A stretch of DNA of 64,000 nt from Guptibacillus hwajinpoensis (GTDB lineage: Bacteria; Bacillota; Bacilli; Bacillales; Guptibacillaceae), in the NCBI RefSeq assembly GCF_005144865.1, contig NZ_SWFM01000007.1, positions 62,001 through 126,000 on the forward strand. Direction: 5' to 3'. A program made the translations under genes and the position numbers. Below are positions 9,672 through 19,100 of this stretch, in pieces; position 1 is the first letter of the stretch, and each line of letters starts with the position of its first letter. The notes below the pieces were generated by a model that did not search any database, was not told the DNA's origin, and saw only the letters and a program-made list of their open reading frames with translations.

Positions 9672-10505
9672 ATGAGTATTTCATATGATGGTCACGTTCA
9701 CTCTCCATTTTGCCCACATGGAACGACAGATCAATTAGAAGACTATGTCGAAGAAGCAATTAAGTTTGGTTACAAAGGAATGACATTTACAGAGCACGCT
9801 CCTTTACCTCGAAATTTTAACGATCCTGTTCCCAATAAAGATAGTGGTATGACAGAAAAGAACTTAAACGAATACCTCAAAGCTGTGCAGCAGTTGAAAA
9901 GAACATACGATGGAAAAATAGCGATTAAATGCGGTCTTGAAATCGATTACATTGAAGGCTTTGAAGATGAGACAAAGCAATTTCTCCAAATGGTCGGACC
10001 TCAGTTAGATGACGCCATTCTTTCTGTTCACTTCATTAAACACGGTAATCACTATACTTGCCTCGACTATAGTCCTAATTCATTTAAGCAATTAGTTGAT
10101 TCTCTTGGATCAATCGAAAGTGTCCATCAAAAATATTATGAGACTGTATTGAAATCAGTACAAGCTAACCTAGGGTTATATAAACCAACACGGATTGGTC
10201 ACATCACACTTGCAAACAAATTTCAGAAAGAGTTTCCTTTCGAAGGTCGTTTTCAAGCTCAAATTTCCTCACTTCTTGACGAAGTGAAACACCGTGGTTA
10301 TTCCCTCGACTATAATGGGGCTGGCACGGTGAAGCCTCTTTGTAGAGAGCCATACCCTCCAAATTGGGTGATCAAGGAAGCAATAAATCGAGAAATCCCT
10401 CTTGTCTACGGATCGGATGCCCATAGTGCAAAAGGGATTGGTCAGGGATCTGAAATGATTATTACAGAAGCACTTACAACTCCAGACAGGGTTAGCCGTT
10501 CATAA
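9672..10505 (+). CDS. hisJ: HisJ: histidinol-phosphatase (PHP family)
   Basis: Removes phosphate from L-histidinol phosphate, the penultimate step of histidine synthesis. The PHP metal site is visible: DGHVHSPFC with H8 and H10, TFTEHAPLP around residue 38, CGLEIDYIEG, and a C-terminal GSDAHSA. Length is 277, close to B. subtilis HisJ. A GAAGGTGCTTTAGG ribosome region precedes the ATG. The 3' end overlaps that of convergent refZ by 14 bp, so no terminator separates the two. Confidence 0.93.
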   Translation: MSISYDGHVHSPFCPHGTTDQLEDYVEEAIKFGYKGMTFTEHAPLPRNFNDPVPNKDSGMTEKNLNEYLKAVQQLKRTYDGKIAIKCGLEIDYIEGFEDETKQFLQMVGPQLDDAILSVHFIKHGNHYTCLDYSPNSFKQLVDSLGSIESVHQKYYETVLKSVQANLGLYKPTRIGHITLANKFQKEFPFEGRFQAQISSLLDEVKHRGYSLDYNGAGTVKPLCREPYPPNWVIKEAINREIPLVYGSDAHSAKGIGQGSEMIITEALTTPDRVSRS

Positions 10506-11145
10506 CGAGCGGCCTTGCGCCCCACCTTTCAGTTTCGCATATATAAAGTTCAATCCATTCCTTTAAATGCTTCGTGTATCGTTCTATAAAGTAATGCTCA
10601 TTCGGTTGTATATGATGAACTTCAAGTATATATTGAGGGTGCAAAAATGGCATAGATAGCATGCCTTTCATTTGCATAATAATATAATCAATTGATTGAG
10701 GTCGAAATTCCTTTCTCGCGAAACCAACTTCAAATATTTTAGTGAAATAGAACTTCTCCTTTGAAAGGTAAGTTGTCATTATTTCCCGAACTAGCACAGA
10801 ATCAAATGTAATCTCTCGATGTACAAAACGAGCCAACTGCCTGTTCTGGTGCTGGTATTCCATTAGACGTTGAATGGCATCGATCAGACATGTCTTCGCT
10901 GACTTCATGTCCAGCTGCTGATATGCTGCCTCTATTTCCTTCACATATCCTTCAAGGAAGGATGTCATAAGAAACTCTGCCAACCCTTTTTTACCATTAA
11001 AATAATAAGAAATAAGTGCCACATTCACTTCAGCTTTTCCTGCTATGTCACGCACAGAAGTACCGTTAAATCCTTTCGTATTAAAAAGTTGAATGGCGGC
11101 CTGTATAACACTTCGCTTCGATACTGTATCTCGCTCCTGTTTCAC
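10492..11145 (-). CDS. refZ: RefZ (YttP): TetR-like regulator of FtsZ assembly
   Basis: TetR-fold DNA-binding protein of 217 residues. The HTH runs from about 12 to 58 (AAIQLFNTKGFNGTSVRDIA then VALISYYFNGKKGL), followed by an all-helical ligand or dimer domain. Sequence and place, between hisJ and the ytsP gene, match B. subtilis RefZ. That protein binds origin-proximal motifs during sporulation and tunes Z-ring position. No candidate binding motif was identified in this window. It differs from ordinary TetR repressors in having no divergently transcribed efflux or enzyme gene. Confidence 0.88.
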   Translation of the reverse strand: MKQERDTVSKRSVIQAAIQLFNTKGFNGTSVRDIAGKAEVNVALISYYFNGKKGLAEFLMTSFLEGYVKEIEAAYQQLDMKSAKTCLIDAIQRLMEYQHQNRQLARFVHREITFDSVLVREIMTTYLSKEKFYFTKIFEVGFARKEFRPQSIDYIIMQMKGMLSMPFLHPQYILEVHHIQPNEHYFIERYTKHLKEWIELYICETERWGARPLVMNG

Positions 11146-11293
11146 TAGGAACCACCTCCAAATTGATCGATCATATACATATTCGAGAAATTATAACCCA
11201 TCCCTTTACAAATCGTACGACAAAATATGTGTGTTAAATGTCAAAATTTGATATGATTAGCATAATTTCGAGTTAAGGAAGAGGTGTATTGAC

Positions 11294-11779
11294 GTGTTTG
11301 AAGTCGAATCCTATTCAGGAAAAAGAGAAAAAGATTATCAAATGGTTATTAAACAACTAAGAGCGCTGTTAGATGGCGAGCAAAACCAGCTAGCTAATTT
11401 GGCAAATGCGTCTGCTTTATTAAATCAATTTTTGTCTGATGTGAACTGGGTTGGATTTTATCTATATGAAGAAGAAACTGACCAACTAGTGCTTGGACCA
11501 TTTCAGGGGCTTCCAGCTTGCGTACGTATTCAAAATGGAAAAGGTGTTTGTGGCACAGCATCTAAAGAAGGCAAAACGATGAGAATCGAAAATGTCCATG
11601 AATTCCCTGGTCACATTGCTTGTGACGCTGCATCTCAATCTGAAATCGTCGTACCTATATATAAATCTGGCAAGCTACTTGGCGTGCTTGATATTGATAG
11701 CCCTAAAGTAGGGCGATTTGACGAAATCGATCAAGAGTATCTAGAAAAGTTTACTTCTGCTTTAGAAGAGTACGTATAA
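11294..11779 (+). CDS. ytsP: Free methionine-(R)-sulfoxide reductase (GAF domain, YtsP)
   Basis: A GAF-fold enzyme of 161 residues that reduces free methionine-R-sulfoxide using thioredoxin. The three family cysteines are all present: C76 in LPACVRI, C86 in GVCGTAS and C110 in IACDAAS. This supports an active enzyme rather than a sensory GAF module. The GTG start has GAAGAGGTG eleven bases upstream. The gene order is that of B. subtilis. It is followed by the repeat-rich interval 11780-12094 and not by a plain terminator. Confidence 0.9.
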   Translation: MFEVESYSGKREKDYQMVIKQLRALLDGEQNQLANLANASALLNQFLSDVNWVGFYLYEEETDQLVLGPFQGLPACVRIQNGKGVCGTASKEGKTMRIENVHEFPGHIACDAASQSEIVVPIYKSGKLLGVLDIDSPKVGRFDEIDQEYLEKFTSALEEYV

Positions 11780-11814
11780 TACTTAGATTATCGCTCTTCT
11801 TAAAAGCCTGTTTA

Positions 11815-11960
11815 CGTAAGAAATGTTGCTATAAGAGTGAGGGGGCCACTCCAGGTGCTCGCTTTTCTTGGTGCGGGCGGTGAGCACATTCCGTTCCAAT
11901 CAGCCAAGTTTGATTCTTTATACAAAACTCTTCTTTCAAAAGCAACAATCTTTGAGGAAA
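11815..11960 (-). repeat. Dispersed intergenic element, copy A (core internally deleted)
   Basis: Reads on the minus strand as the same element seen at 40037, 45337 and 63800. Left arm (here AAGCAACAATCTTT and TATACAAA) and right arm (ATAAGAGTG, AATGTTGCT) are kept. The outer core ends CTCCAGGTGCTCGC and TTCCGTTCCAATCAG are also kept, but about 65 bp of the inner core are missing, which joins GCGGGCGGTGAGC directly to the distal end. Confidence 0.7.
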
Positions 11961-12002
11961 GAGCTTCTTAAAGAAACTGTTTTGTAGACACTGTTTTTTT
12001 AA

Positions 12003-12090
12003 GAGTAGTGGCTGATTTCTACTCTAAACATCTTTGATGGTTAGATTCTTTACAAAACCTCTTTCGAAGACAGCAGTCTTTTAGAAAGAA
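12003..12090 (-). repeat. Second, coreless remnant of the dispersed element (A2)
   Basis: GCTGATTTC and ATCTTTGATGGTTAG are followed by TTCTTTACAAAACCTCTTTC and AGTCTTTTAGAAAG. These are the arm sequences that border the core elsewhere, here with the whole G+C-rich core lost. It lies in tandem with copy A. The match is by eye and imperfect. Confidence 0.4.
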
Positions 12091-12094
12091 CCTC

Positions 12095-12140
12095 AAAAAA
12101 CAGTCTTGGGCTCCAAATGGAGCCCAAGACTGTTTTTCTT
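12095..12140 (-). terminator. Terminator of methionine gamma-lyase gene
   Basis: A very strong 18-bp stem, AACAGTCTTGGGCTCC with its complement, and a T run on the minus strand. T also follows on the plus strand, so it may stop ytsP transcripts too. Confidence 0.9.
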
Positions 12141-12141
12141 T

Positions 12142-13320
12142 CTATGCTTCGAGTGCTTGAAGGACATCTTCCCAGATATCCTCCCATGCTTCTAGTCCAA
12201 TTGATAATCGGATTAATGAATCACTGATTCCCATTCGTCTTCTTTCATCCTCTGGAACAACAGCATGCGTCATCGTTGCAGGGTGTTGAATTAATGTCTC
12301 TGCATCACCAAGGCTTACAGCAATTTTTATCATTTGAAGCTTATTCATAAACTCCTGCGCTTCCTGCTTTCCACCATTTAATTCAAAACTAATTAATCCT
12401 CCAGGATATTTCATTTGTTTCATTGCAATTGAGTACGTTGGAGATGTTTCCGTGCCTGGGTACATGACCTTCGTTACACGGGGATGGCTACTGAGCTTCT
12501 CGACAATACTCCTTGCGTTAGAACAGTGTCGGTCCATTCGTATTGGTAATGTTTTCAAACCACGTAGTAGCAACCATGCATCAAAAGGAGACAGAATTCC
12601 TCCAATATCCTTTTGTGTGCTTTTTGCAATTGATGTCATCGCTTCCTTACTTCCAACTACAAGTCCAGCTACCACATCTCCATGTCCTCCGATGTATTTC
12701 GTTGCACTATGCAAAACAATATCGCATCCAAATTCAAGAGGTCTCTGTAAATATGGAGTTGAAAATGTATTATCTACGACAACTTGAATACCATGTTCCT
12801 TTGCAACTGATGATATCATCTCGAGATCAATTAATTTAAGCGTTGGGTTAATAGGTGTTTCAATATAAATGACAGTTGTATTAGGGCGAATCGCACTTCT
12901 AATTTGTTCCATCGAATCTAATGGAAGTAAATCATGATCAATAGAGAACTTTTCTTGTAACATTTTAAGCAATCCGAATGTACACCCATATACGCCTTCA
13001 GAGCAAAGGATATGGTCGCCTGATTTAACTAGATTCAATAGAACTGCAGAAACAGCAGCCATTCCGGAACCAAATGCTAATCCTGCTTCGGCATTTTCTA
13101 GTGATGCAATGCGCTCTTCTAGCATACGAACAGTAGGATTACCAAGTCTAGAATAAATGTAGCCTGGCTCCTCTCCTGCGAATCTTCTTTCACCCGCCTC
13201 TGCCGTTTCAAAAGTAAACGTCGAGGTCTGGTAAATAGGTGCCGCTAAACTATTATGATGTGATTTATCATCATATCCATCGTGTATTGTTTTTGTCTCA
13301 AAGCGATGCTTGTCTGTCAA
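12142..13320 (-). CDS. megL: Methionine gamma-lyase (Cys/Met metabolism PLP enzyme)
   Basis: PLP-dependent lyase of 392 residues. The PLP lysine is K208 in LHSATKYIGGHGD. The active-site tyrosine and cysteine of VYGCTFGL (Y111, C113) are the combination typical of methionine gamma-lyase, which splits methionine into methanethiol, ammonia and 2-oxobutyrate. Cystathionine lyases usually lack that cysteine. Start is TTG with AAGGGGGAATTACT upstream. The gene interrupts the ytsP-rpsD order expected from B. subtilis and has its own terminator and a cre-like site in its promoter, so it looks like an independently regulated insertion. A broader gamma-lyase or cystathionine lyase activity cannot be excluded. 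Confidence 0.82.
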   Translation of the reverse strand: MTDKHRFETKTIHDGYDDKSHHNSLAAPIYQTSTFTFETAEAGERRFAGEEPGYIYSRLGNPTVRMLEERIASLENAEAGLAFGSGMAAVSAVLLNLVKSGDHILCSEGVYGCTFGLLKMLQEKFSIDHDLLPLDSMEQIRSAIRPNTTVIYIETPINPTLKLIDLEMISSVAKEHGIQVVVDNTFSTPYLQRPLEFGCDIVLHSATKYIGGHGDVVAGLVVGSKEAMTSIAKSTQKDIGGILSPFDAWLLLRGLKTLPIRMDRHCSNARSIVEKLSSHPRVTKVMYPGTETSPTYSIAMKQMKYPGGLISFELNGGKQEAQEFMNKLQMIKIAVSLGDAETLIQHPATMTHAVVPEDERRRMGISDSLIRLSIGLEAWEDIWEDVLQALEA

Positions 13321-13362
13321 AGTAATTCCCCCTTATGATCGAATTCCTATGTCCTCTATTAT

Positions 13363-13376
13363 TGTAAGCGCTTTCT
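13363..13376 (-). promoter_or_regulatory. cre-like CcpA site in the megL promoter
   Basis: TGTAAGCGCTTTCT on the plus strand matches 13 of 14 positions of the cre consensus TGWAANCGNTNWCA. It overlaps a minus-strand TACAAT -10 that has TTCACC seventeen bases upstream, so bound CcpA would block this promoter. Confidence 0.65.
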
Positions 13377-13463
13377 AAGTTAAGGTGAAGGGGTAATCAT
13401 ATATAATTAAAAATAAAAATCGTAGGTTTCTCTACTCTATTAATGTTAAAATATTTGCTGAAG

Positions 13464-13492
13464 TTGACAGAGTACAGTGAAAGAGTTACAAT
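13464..13492 (+). promoter_or_regulatory. SigA promoter of rpsD
   Basis: TTGACA (13464-13469), a spacer of exactly 17 bases, then TACAAT (13487-13492). Confidence 0.85.
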
Positions 13493-13498
13493 TGCATT

Positions 13499-13683
13499 TG
13501 TGTAAAATAAGAATGGGCAGCAGCGTGACGGGCTGCGATTTCATTGTGTTCCTTTAAATAGGTACGCCGCGTACCCTCCGGCTGTCGAGGTGAAGGCGTG
13601 TGAAAACACAATGTGCGCAAACCGGAATCACGACACTGTTTTTATTTTATACCAATAAAAATGGTATAAAGGAGGAGCTAATT
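13499..13683 (+). ncRNA. rpsD leader, probable S4-binding autoregulatory RNA
   Basis: About 185 bases lie between the predicted transcription start and the rpsD ATG. The leader is G+C-rich and structured, with GGGCAGCAGCGTGACGGG and GGTACGCCGCGTACCCTCC among its hairpin-forming parts, and ends in AAAGGAGGAGCTAATT. In B. subtilis the rpsD leader is bound by S4, which represses its own synthesis. The location and length here fit that known system. I did not model the fold. Confidence 0.65.
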
Positions 13684-14286
13684 ATGGCTCGTTATACAGG
13701 ACCAAGTTGGAAAATTTCTCGTCGTCTTGGCATTTCTCTAAGTGGAACAGGTAAAGAATTGGAAAAGCGTCCTTACGCTCCAGGTCAACACGGACCTAAC
13801 CAGCGTAGAAAGCTTTCTGAATATGGACTTCAGCTTCAAGAGAAGCAAAAGCTTCGTCACATGTACGGCATGACTGAGCGTCAATTCCGTCGTCTTTTCG
13901 ATGATGCTGGTAAAATGAAAGGTGTTCACGGTGAAAACTTCATGATTCTTCTTGAAGCTCGTCTTGATAACCTTGTATACCGTCTAGGTCTAGCTCGTAC
14001 TCGCCGTCAGGCTCGTCAGCTAGTTAACCACGGCCACATCACTGTCGATGGCAAACGCGTTGATATTCCTTCTTACCGTGTAGCAACTGGTCAAGTGATC
14101 AGTGTTCGTGAGAAGTCTAACAACCTTGACATCATCAAAGAAGCAATCGAAGTAAACAATTTCGTTCCAGAATACCTTACTTTCGATGCAGATAAGCTTG
14201 AAGGTACGTTCTCTCGTCTTCCTGAGCGTTCTGAACTTCCTGCTGAAATCACTGAAGCTCTTATCGTTGAGTACTACTCTCGTTAA
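13684..14286 (+). CDS. rpsD: 30S ribosomal protein S4
   Basis: Primary 16S rRNA-binding protein of 200 residues that nucleates 30S assembly. N-terminal [16 protein letters not shown], the S4 RNA-binding domain with [12 protein letters not shown] and [17 protein letters not shown], and the C-terminal VEYYSR are typical of Bacillus S4. The zinc cysteines found in some S4 proteins are absent (C-minus form). The frame is open upstream to 13600, but the ATG at 13684 has AAAGGAGGAG and gives the exact family start. Monocistronic, probably autoregulated through its leader. Convergent with tyrS, as in B. subtilis. Confidence 0.98.
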   Translation: MARYTGPSWKISRRLGISLSGTGKELEKRPYAPGQHGPNQRRKLSEYGLQLQEKQKLRHMYGMTERQFRRLFDDAGKMKGVHGENFMILLEARLDNLVYRLGLARTRRQARQLVNHGHITVDGKRVDIPSYRVATGQVISVREKSNNLDIIKEAIEVNNFVPEYLTFDADKLEGTFSRLPERSELPAEITEALIVEYYSR

Positions 14287-14294
14287 GCTGTTTC

Positions 14295-14330
14295 AAAAAA
14301 CCCCGGAATTTATTCCGGGGTTTTTATTTT
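14295..14330 (+). terminator. Terminator of rpsD
   Basis: CCCCGGAAT stem with its complement, flanked by A and T runs. Confidence 0.9.
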
Positions 14331-14358
14331 CCCTAATACTAGTCAATAAATTAACGAT

Positions 14359-14396
14359 AAAAAGAGGCACTCCTGTATGTAGGAGTGCCTCTTTAC
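14359..14396 (-). terminator. Terminator of tyrS
   Basis: AAAGAGGCACTCCT stem closing over TGTATGT, with a T run on the minus strand. Confidence 0.85.
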
Positions 14397-14403
14397 TACT
14401 TAT

Positions 14404-15669
14404 TTAATACGTAAGAAGGAAGTATTTCTTCTTACCTCTTCTAATAATGACGTATTGATTTTCGATTTGATCAGCTTCCGAAATGACTTTGTCCAATTCC
14501 TGACAGCGTTCACCATTAATGTAAACTGCTCCGTTTTTAATATCTTCTCTTGCCTGACGCTTAGAAGGTGAAATGCCTGCCTCTACAAGAAGGTCGATTA
14601 ATCCTTTTTCACTATCTTCTACATTGTAAGAAGGAACATCTTTAAAGCCTAGTCTAATTTCTTCAGCCGTCAATTGTTTAATATCTCCGCTAAATAGTGC
14701 TTCAGAGATGTTAATCGCTTGTTGAAGCTTCTCTTCACCGTGAACAAGCTTAGTAACTTCTTCTGCCAGCGTACGATGTGCTTCTCTTTTTTCTGGTGAT
14801 TCTACATGCTTGGACTGAATTTCATTAATTTCTTCAATAGTTAAGAAAGTAAAGTAGTTAAGGAATTTCACAACATCACGATCGTCAGTATTAATCCAGA
14901 ATTGATAGAACTCATACGGAGACGTTTTATCTGCATCAAGCCAGATTGCACCGCCCTCAGACTTACCAAATTTAGAACCGTCACTCTTCGTTACAAGAGG
15001 GAACGTAGCGCCAAATGCTTTTGTGGATTCCTCGCTACCTTCTTCTTTACGGATTAATTCAAGACCAGCAGTAATATTGCCCCATTGATCACTACCACCA
15101 ATTTGAAGGCGGCAATTTTCTTGACGATAAAGTTGAAGGAAATCATAAGATTGCAAAATCATATAAGTGAATTCAGTAAACGAGATTCCCGCTTCAAGAC
15201 GTGAAGTAACTGAGTCTTTTGCAAGCATATAATTTAAACCAAAGTTCTTGCCAACATCACGGAGGAATGGAATGACATTCAACTCACCTATCCAGTCGAA
15301 GTTGTTCACAGCTTTCGCTGAGTTGGCTTCATTACCAAAATCTAAAAAGCGAGCAAGCTGTCCCTGCAACTTATTCGTCCATTCTTTTACGATATCTTCT
15401 GAATTCAGTGTACGTTCATTTGAGCGTCCACTAGGGTCTCCAATTAAACCAGTAGCTCCTCCTACAAGTGCAATCGGTGTGTGTCCAGCAAGCTGAAATC
15501 TACGTAGCGCTAGAACTGGCAGAAGATGACCAATATGCAGACTATCTGCTGTCGGATCAAAACCAGAATAAAGAGCGATCCTGTTCTCTGATAGTTCTTT
15601 TTCGAGTCCTTCTCTGTCTGTTACTTGATTCAAAAGGCCTCTTGCTTCTAATTCGTCCAATATGTGCAT
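14404..15669 (-). CDS. tyrS: Tyrosyl-tRNA synthetase
   Basis: Class I synthetase of 421 residues that charges tRNA-Tyr. HIGH is at 45-48 (ADSLHIGHLL), the tyrosine pocket block SGFDPTADS precedes it, and the second signature is KFGKS in KSDGSKFGKSEGG. The C-terminal S4-like tRNA-binding domain (SKRQAREDIKNGAVYINGE) is complete. Preceded by a T-box leader with a UAC specifier and a good SigA promoter, so expression rises when uncharged tRNA-Tyr accumulates. Confidence 0.97.
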   Translation of the reverse strand: MHILDELEARGLLNQVTDREGLEKELSENRIALYSGFDPTADSLHIGHLLPVLALRRFQLAGHTPIALVGGATGLIGDPSGRSNERTLNSEDIVKEWTNKLQGQLARFLDFGNEANSAKAVNNFDWIGELNVIPFLRDVGKNFGLNYMLAKDSVTSRLEAGISFTEFTYMILQSYDFLQLYRQENCRLQIGGSDQWGNITAGLELIRKEEGSEESTKAFGATFPLVTKSDGSKFGKSEGGAIWLDADKTSPYEFYQFWINTDDRDVVKFLNYFTFLTIEEINEIQSKHVESPEKREAHRTLAEEVTKLVHGEEKLQQAINISEALFSGDIKQLTAEEIRLGFKDVPSYNVEDSEKGLIDLLVEAGISPSKRQAREDIKNGAVYINGERCQELDKVISEADQIENQYVIIRRGKKKYFLLTY

Positions 15670-15743
15670 CTTTTCGACTCCTTTTGTTAGTAATATTCAT
15701 TAAATATTGGCATAAGGCGAACCTTGACCACAAAAATGCATAT

Positions 15744-16001
15744 AAAAAACCCGCCCCTGGTAAAGGGACGAGTTTAATCGCGGTACCACCCTTGTTGAAG
15801 AAAGCAACCTTTCTCCCACTCAGTCAGAATAACGGTCTGAACCGTCTAATGCTACACAGACATTAATGTCTTTCCCACTAGATGCTCATGGAAGTAATTC
15901 ACATTTTCCTTTATGCTGATTCACACCTACCACCAGCTCTCTGAAAAAGGGAGAAAAACGCTACTTCGTCCAATCAACGCATATTGTTCTTAAAATCACT
16001 A
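15744..16001 (-). promoter_or_regulatory. Tyrosine-specific T-box riboswitch of tyrS
   Basis: The conserved T-box AGGGTGGTACCGCG lies at 15792-15779 (minus). It is followed by a terminator hairpin (15775-15744) ending in a T run. In the stem I region the GAATTACTTCC segment places a UAC tyrosine codon at 15896-15894 as specifier. Uncharged tRNA-Tyr would pair with both and stabilise the antiterminator. Confidence 0.93.
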
Positions 16002-16007
16002 TTTAAA

Positions 16008-16036
16008 TTATTATCACAAAGGTGAAATTGTGTCAA
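16008..16036 (-). promoter_or_regulatory. SigA promoter of tyrS
   Basis: Minus strand: TTGACA (16036-16031), a 17-base spacer, TAATAA (16013-16008). Confidence 0.85.
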
Positions 16037-16124
16037 TTTTAACCTACTATAGTTCCTTACCAGTTTATACAAATCTCGACGACATATGCTATAATAAACA
16101 GGATTAATTTGAGGGGGTATAGGA

Positions 16125-19100
16125 ATGCGAGAGCTTTTTTCTACTGTCAAGCAGAAGTGGAACGCGTTCATTGATAGATTACAAGAATACAACATTTTAA
16201 CCGGATCAAGGATTGCCTACAAAGTTGTCTGGAATCTTTTTCTAATCTTTCTTGTACTTGGTCTTATGGGCACTTTTTTTGCCGGCGGTGTTGGTGCGGG
16301 ATATTTCGCATCTCTTGTGAAAGATGAACCAATTCGTTCTTATGATGAAATGAAACGAGATGTCTATAATTACGAAGAAACAAGTGAAGTATATTTTGCT
16401 GGAGAAGTTTTTCTTGGGAACTTCAGATCAGATATTGAACGTAAAGAAGTTGAGTTAAAAGATATTTCGCCTCTGCTACAAAAAGCTGTTATTTCTACAG
16501 AGGATGAATATTTTTATGATCATGATGGCATCGTTCCGAAAGCAATCGGACGAGCAGTTCTTCAAGAAGTCACCAATTCAGAAGATCGTAGCGGTGGTAG
16601 TACACTCACCCAACAACTAGTTAAAAACCAAATTCTAACGAGAGAAGTATCATTTGAACGGAAAGCAAAGGAAATGCTGCTTGCCCTCCGTCTGGAGAAC
16701 TTCTTTAATAAAGAAGAAATTCTAGAAGCATACCTTAATATTGTACCTTATGGTCGAAATGCTTCTGGGAACAACATAGCAGGTGTTCAAGCTGCATCAC
16801 AGGGAATCTTTGGAGTTGATGCAAGTGAATTAAGCTTACCTCAAGCTGCTTTTATTGCTGGTATTCCCAAAAATCCTTATACATACACTCCGTTCACAAA
16901 CTCAGGGGGAGTTAAAGAAGATCTTTCTGCAGGAATCGAACGAATGGAATTTGTTCTTTATCGTATGTATCAAGAAGAAACAATCACTGAGGAAGAATAC
17001 AATAAAGCAATTGAGTACGACGTTAAAAAAAATCTTGTAAAGTCATCACCATCCCCAGTTGAAAAATATCCTTACTTAACATTTGAAATTGAAGATAGAG
17101 CGAAGAAAGTTCTTGCTCAGCAAATTGCAAATGAAGAAGGTTATGATGGGAAAGAACTTGCGAAGAGTGTCGATTACTATAATCAAATCTCTTACAATGC
17201 CAACATTTCTGCGAAATCAGAAACAGAAATCGCAAAAGATATGGGGCTGAAATGGAAAGAAGTACAGAAGAATTCCGATATTTTTGTCGAATTTATGGAC
17301 AATGCTGAAAAGGAACTTCGCAAAAATGGTTACAAGATTCATACAACAATCAATAAAAAAATGTATGATGCAATGAATAAAGCACGCGATCAAGTACTAG
17401 ATAACCCGAATTACTTTGAAAGTCCAAAATCTGCTTCTGTTCAAGACCCTGAAACAGGTGAACTTGTTAATAAAGAATTCCCGATGCAAGTTGGGAGTAT
17501 TCTTATTGAAAATGAATCAGGTAAAATCTTATCGTTTATTGGCGGTAGAGATTTTGACGTAGAGCAGTTGAATCATGCGACAGATGCTTATCGGTCTAAT
17601 GGATCTACAATGAAGCCATTACTTGACTATGCACCTGCTATGGAACTAGGAAAGGTTCAACCTGGTTATATTATTCCAGACCTTCCATCTAATGATATGT
17701 GGCTTCCTAAAAACTATGGCCTTAACTATCATGGACTAGTTTCGGCGCGTAAAGCCCTCGAAAGGTCTTATAACGTTCCTGCAGCAAGGATCTATTCAAA
17801 ACTTGATCATTATGAAGCAACAAATTATTTAATTAAAATGGGCTTTAGCACATTAACACAAGCTGATCGTTCAAACGCATCTACATCTATTGGATCTCTT
17901 GAGCGAGGGGTTAGTGTTGAAGAAAATACGAACGCATTTGGAACATTTGCAAACGGCGGGAAATTCGTTGACGCTTACATGATCGATAAAATAGTAGATC
18001 GTAATGGAAATACAATTTTCAAGCAAGAAACTGAACCTGTGGACGTCTTTAGTCCACAAACAGCTTACCTCACAATCGATATGATGCGCGATGTCATTGG
18101 TCAAGGTACTGCACAGGACATTCCTAGTAAATTGAAATTCGCTTCTGATTGGGCAGGTAAAACTGGTACAGGACAAAGCTATAAAGATGCTTGGTTCGTA
18201 GCGGTTAATCCAAACGTCTCTCTCGGCGTATGGACTGGTTTTGACCTTGAAATGAGTATGAACTCAAACCTATATTCAAAGCGCAATAAGAACTTATGGG
18301 CACTATTTGCGAATGCTGCCTATGATGCAAATCCAGAAATAATGGATCCCAAAGATTCGTTTAAGATGCCTACTGGAATTGTACGCAGATCATTCTGTGG
18401 TATTTCTGGAAAGCTTGCTTCTGATCTATGTCAAAAAGCTGGCCTTGTCCAAACGGATCTATTCAATGCGAAGTATGTTCCTACTGAAGTGGATGACAGC
18501 CTCACTGAAGGACGTTATGTCGTGATGAATGGTAATACCTATCAAGCACTTTCAACTACTCCACAGGAGTTTGTATCAAGTGGTGTTATGATTAAAGAAG
18601 ATTACTTCTCAGGAGTGGACCTTGCACAGCTCTTACCATCGGAATTTAGTGACCTAAATATCGTTTCAGAAGGTACGACAGCTAAAGAAAATGGCAAAAA
18701 TCCTGGAGCTGTTGGAGGCGTTTCTATTAGTGGCTCCACATTAAACTGGGGTGCTTCAGGCGAAAGCGATATTGTAGGTTATCGGATCTACCGTGCAGCC
18801 AACGGTAGCAATTCCTTCACAAAGCTCGGTAGCATCAAGTCTTCAGATGGAAGCTCATTTAGCATTCCTTCTGGCGCCTACGCTTTCTACGTTACAGCAG
18901 TTGACGTAGCAGGTAACGAATCTGGTCCATCAGCAAAAGTAACAACTGGTGATTGGTCTAAGAAACCTGAAGAGAAAGACTCAAAAGAGCCAAAAGAACC
19001 TGAAGAGAAGCCTAAACCTGAAGAAGATGGTGCCTCTGACAATGGAGACAGCAACGATTCTTCAAACAACGACTCCAATGAATCAAATGATTCCGAGGAT

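Noticed and set aside
12452..12839. Two overlapping open frames opposite megL
   Set aside because: Antisense shadows of a conserved PLP enzyme without ribosome sites or family features.
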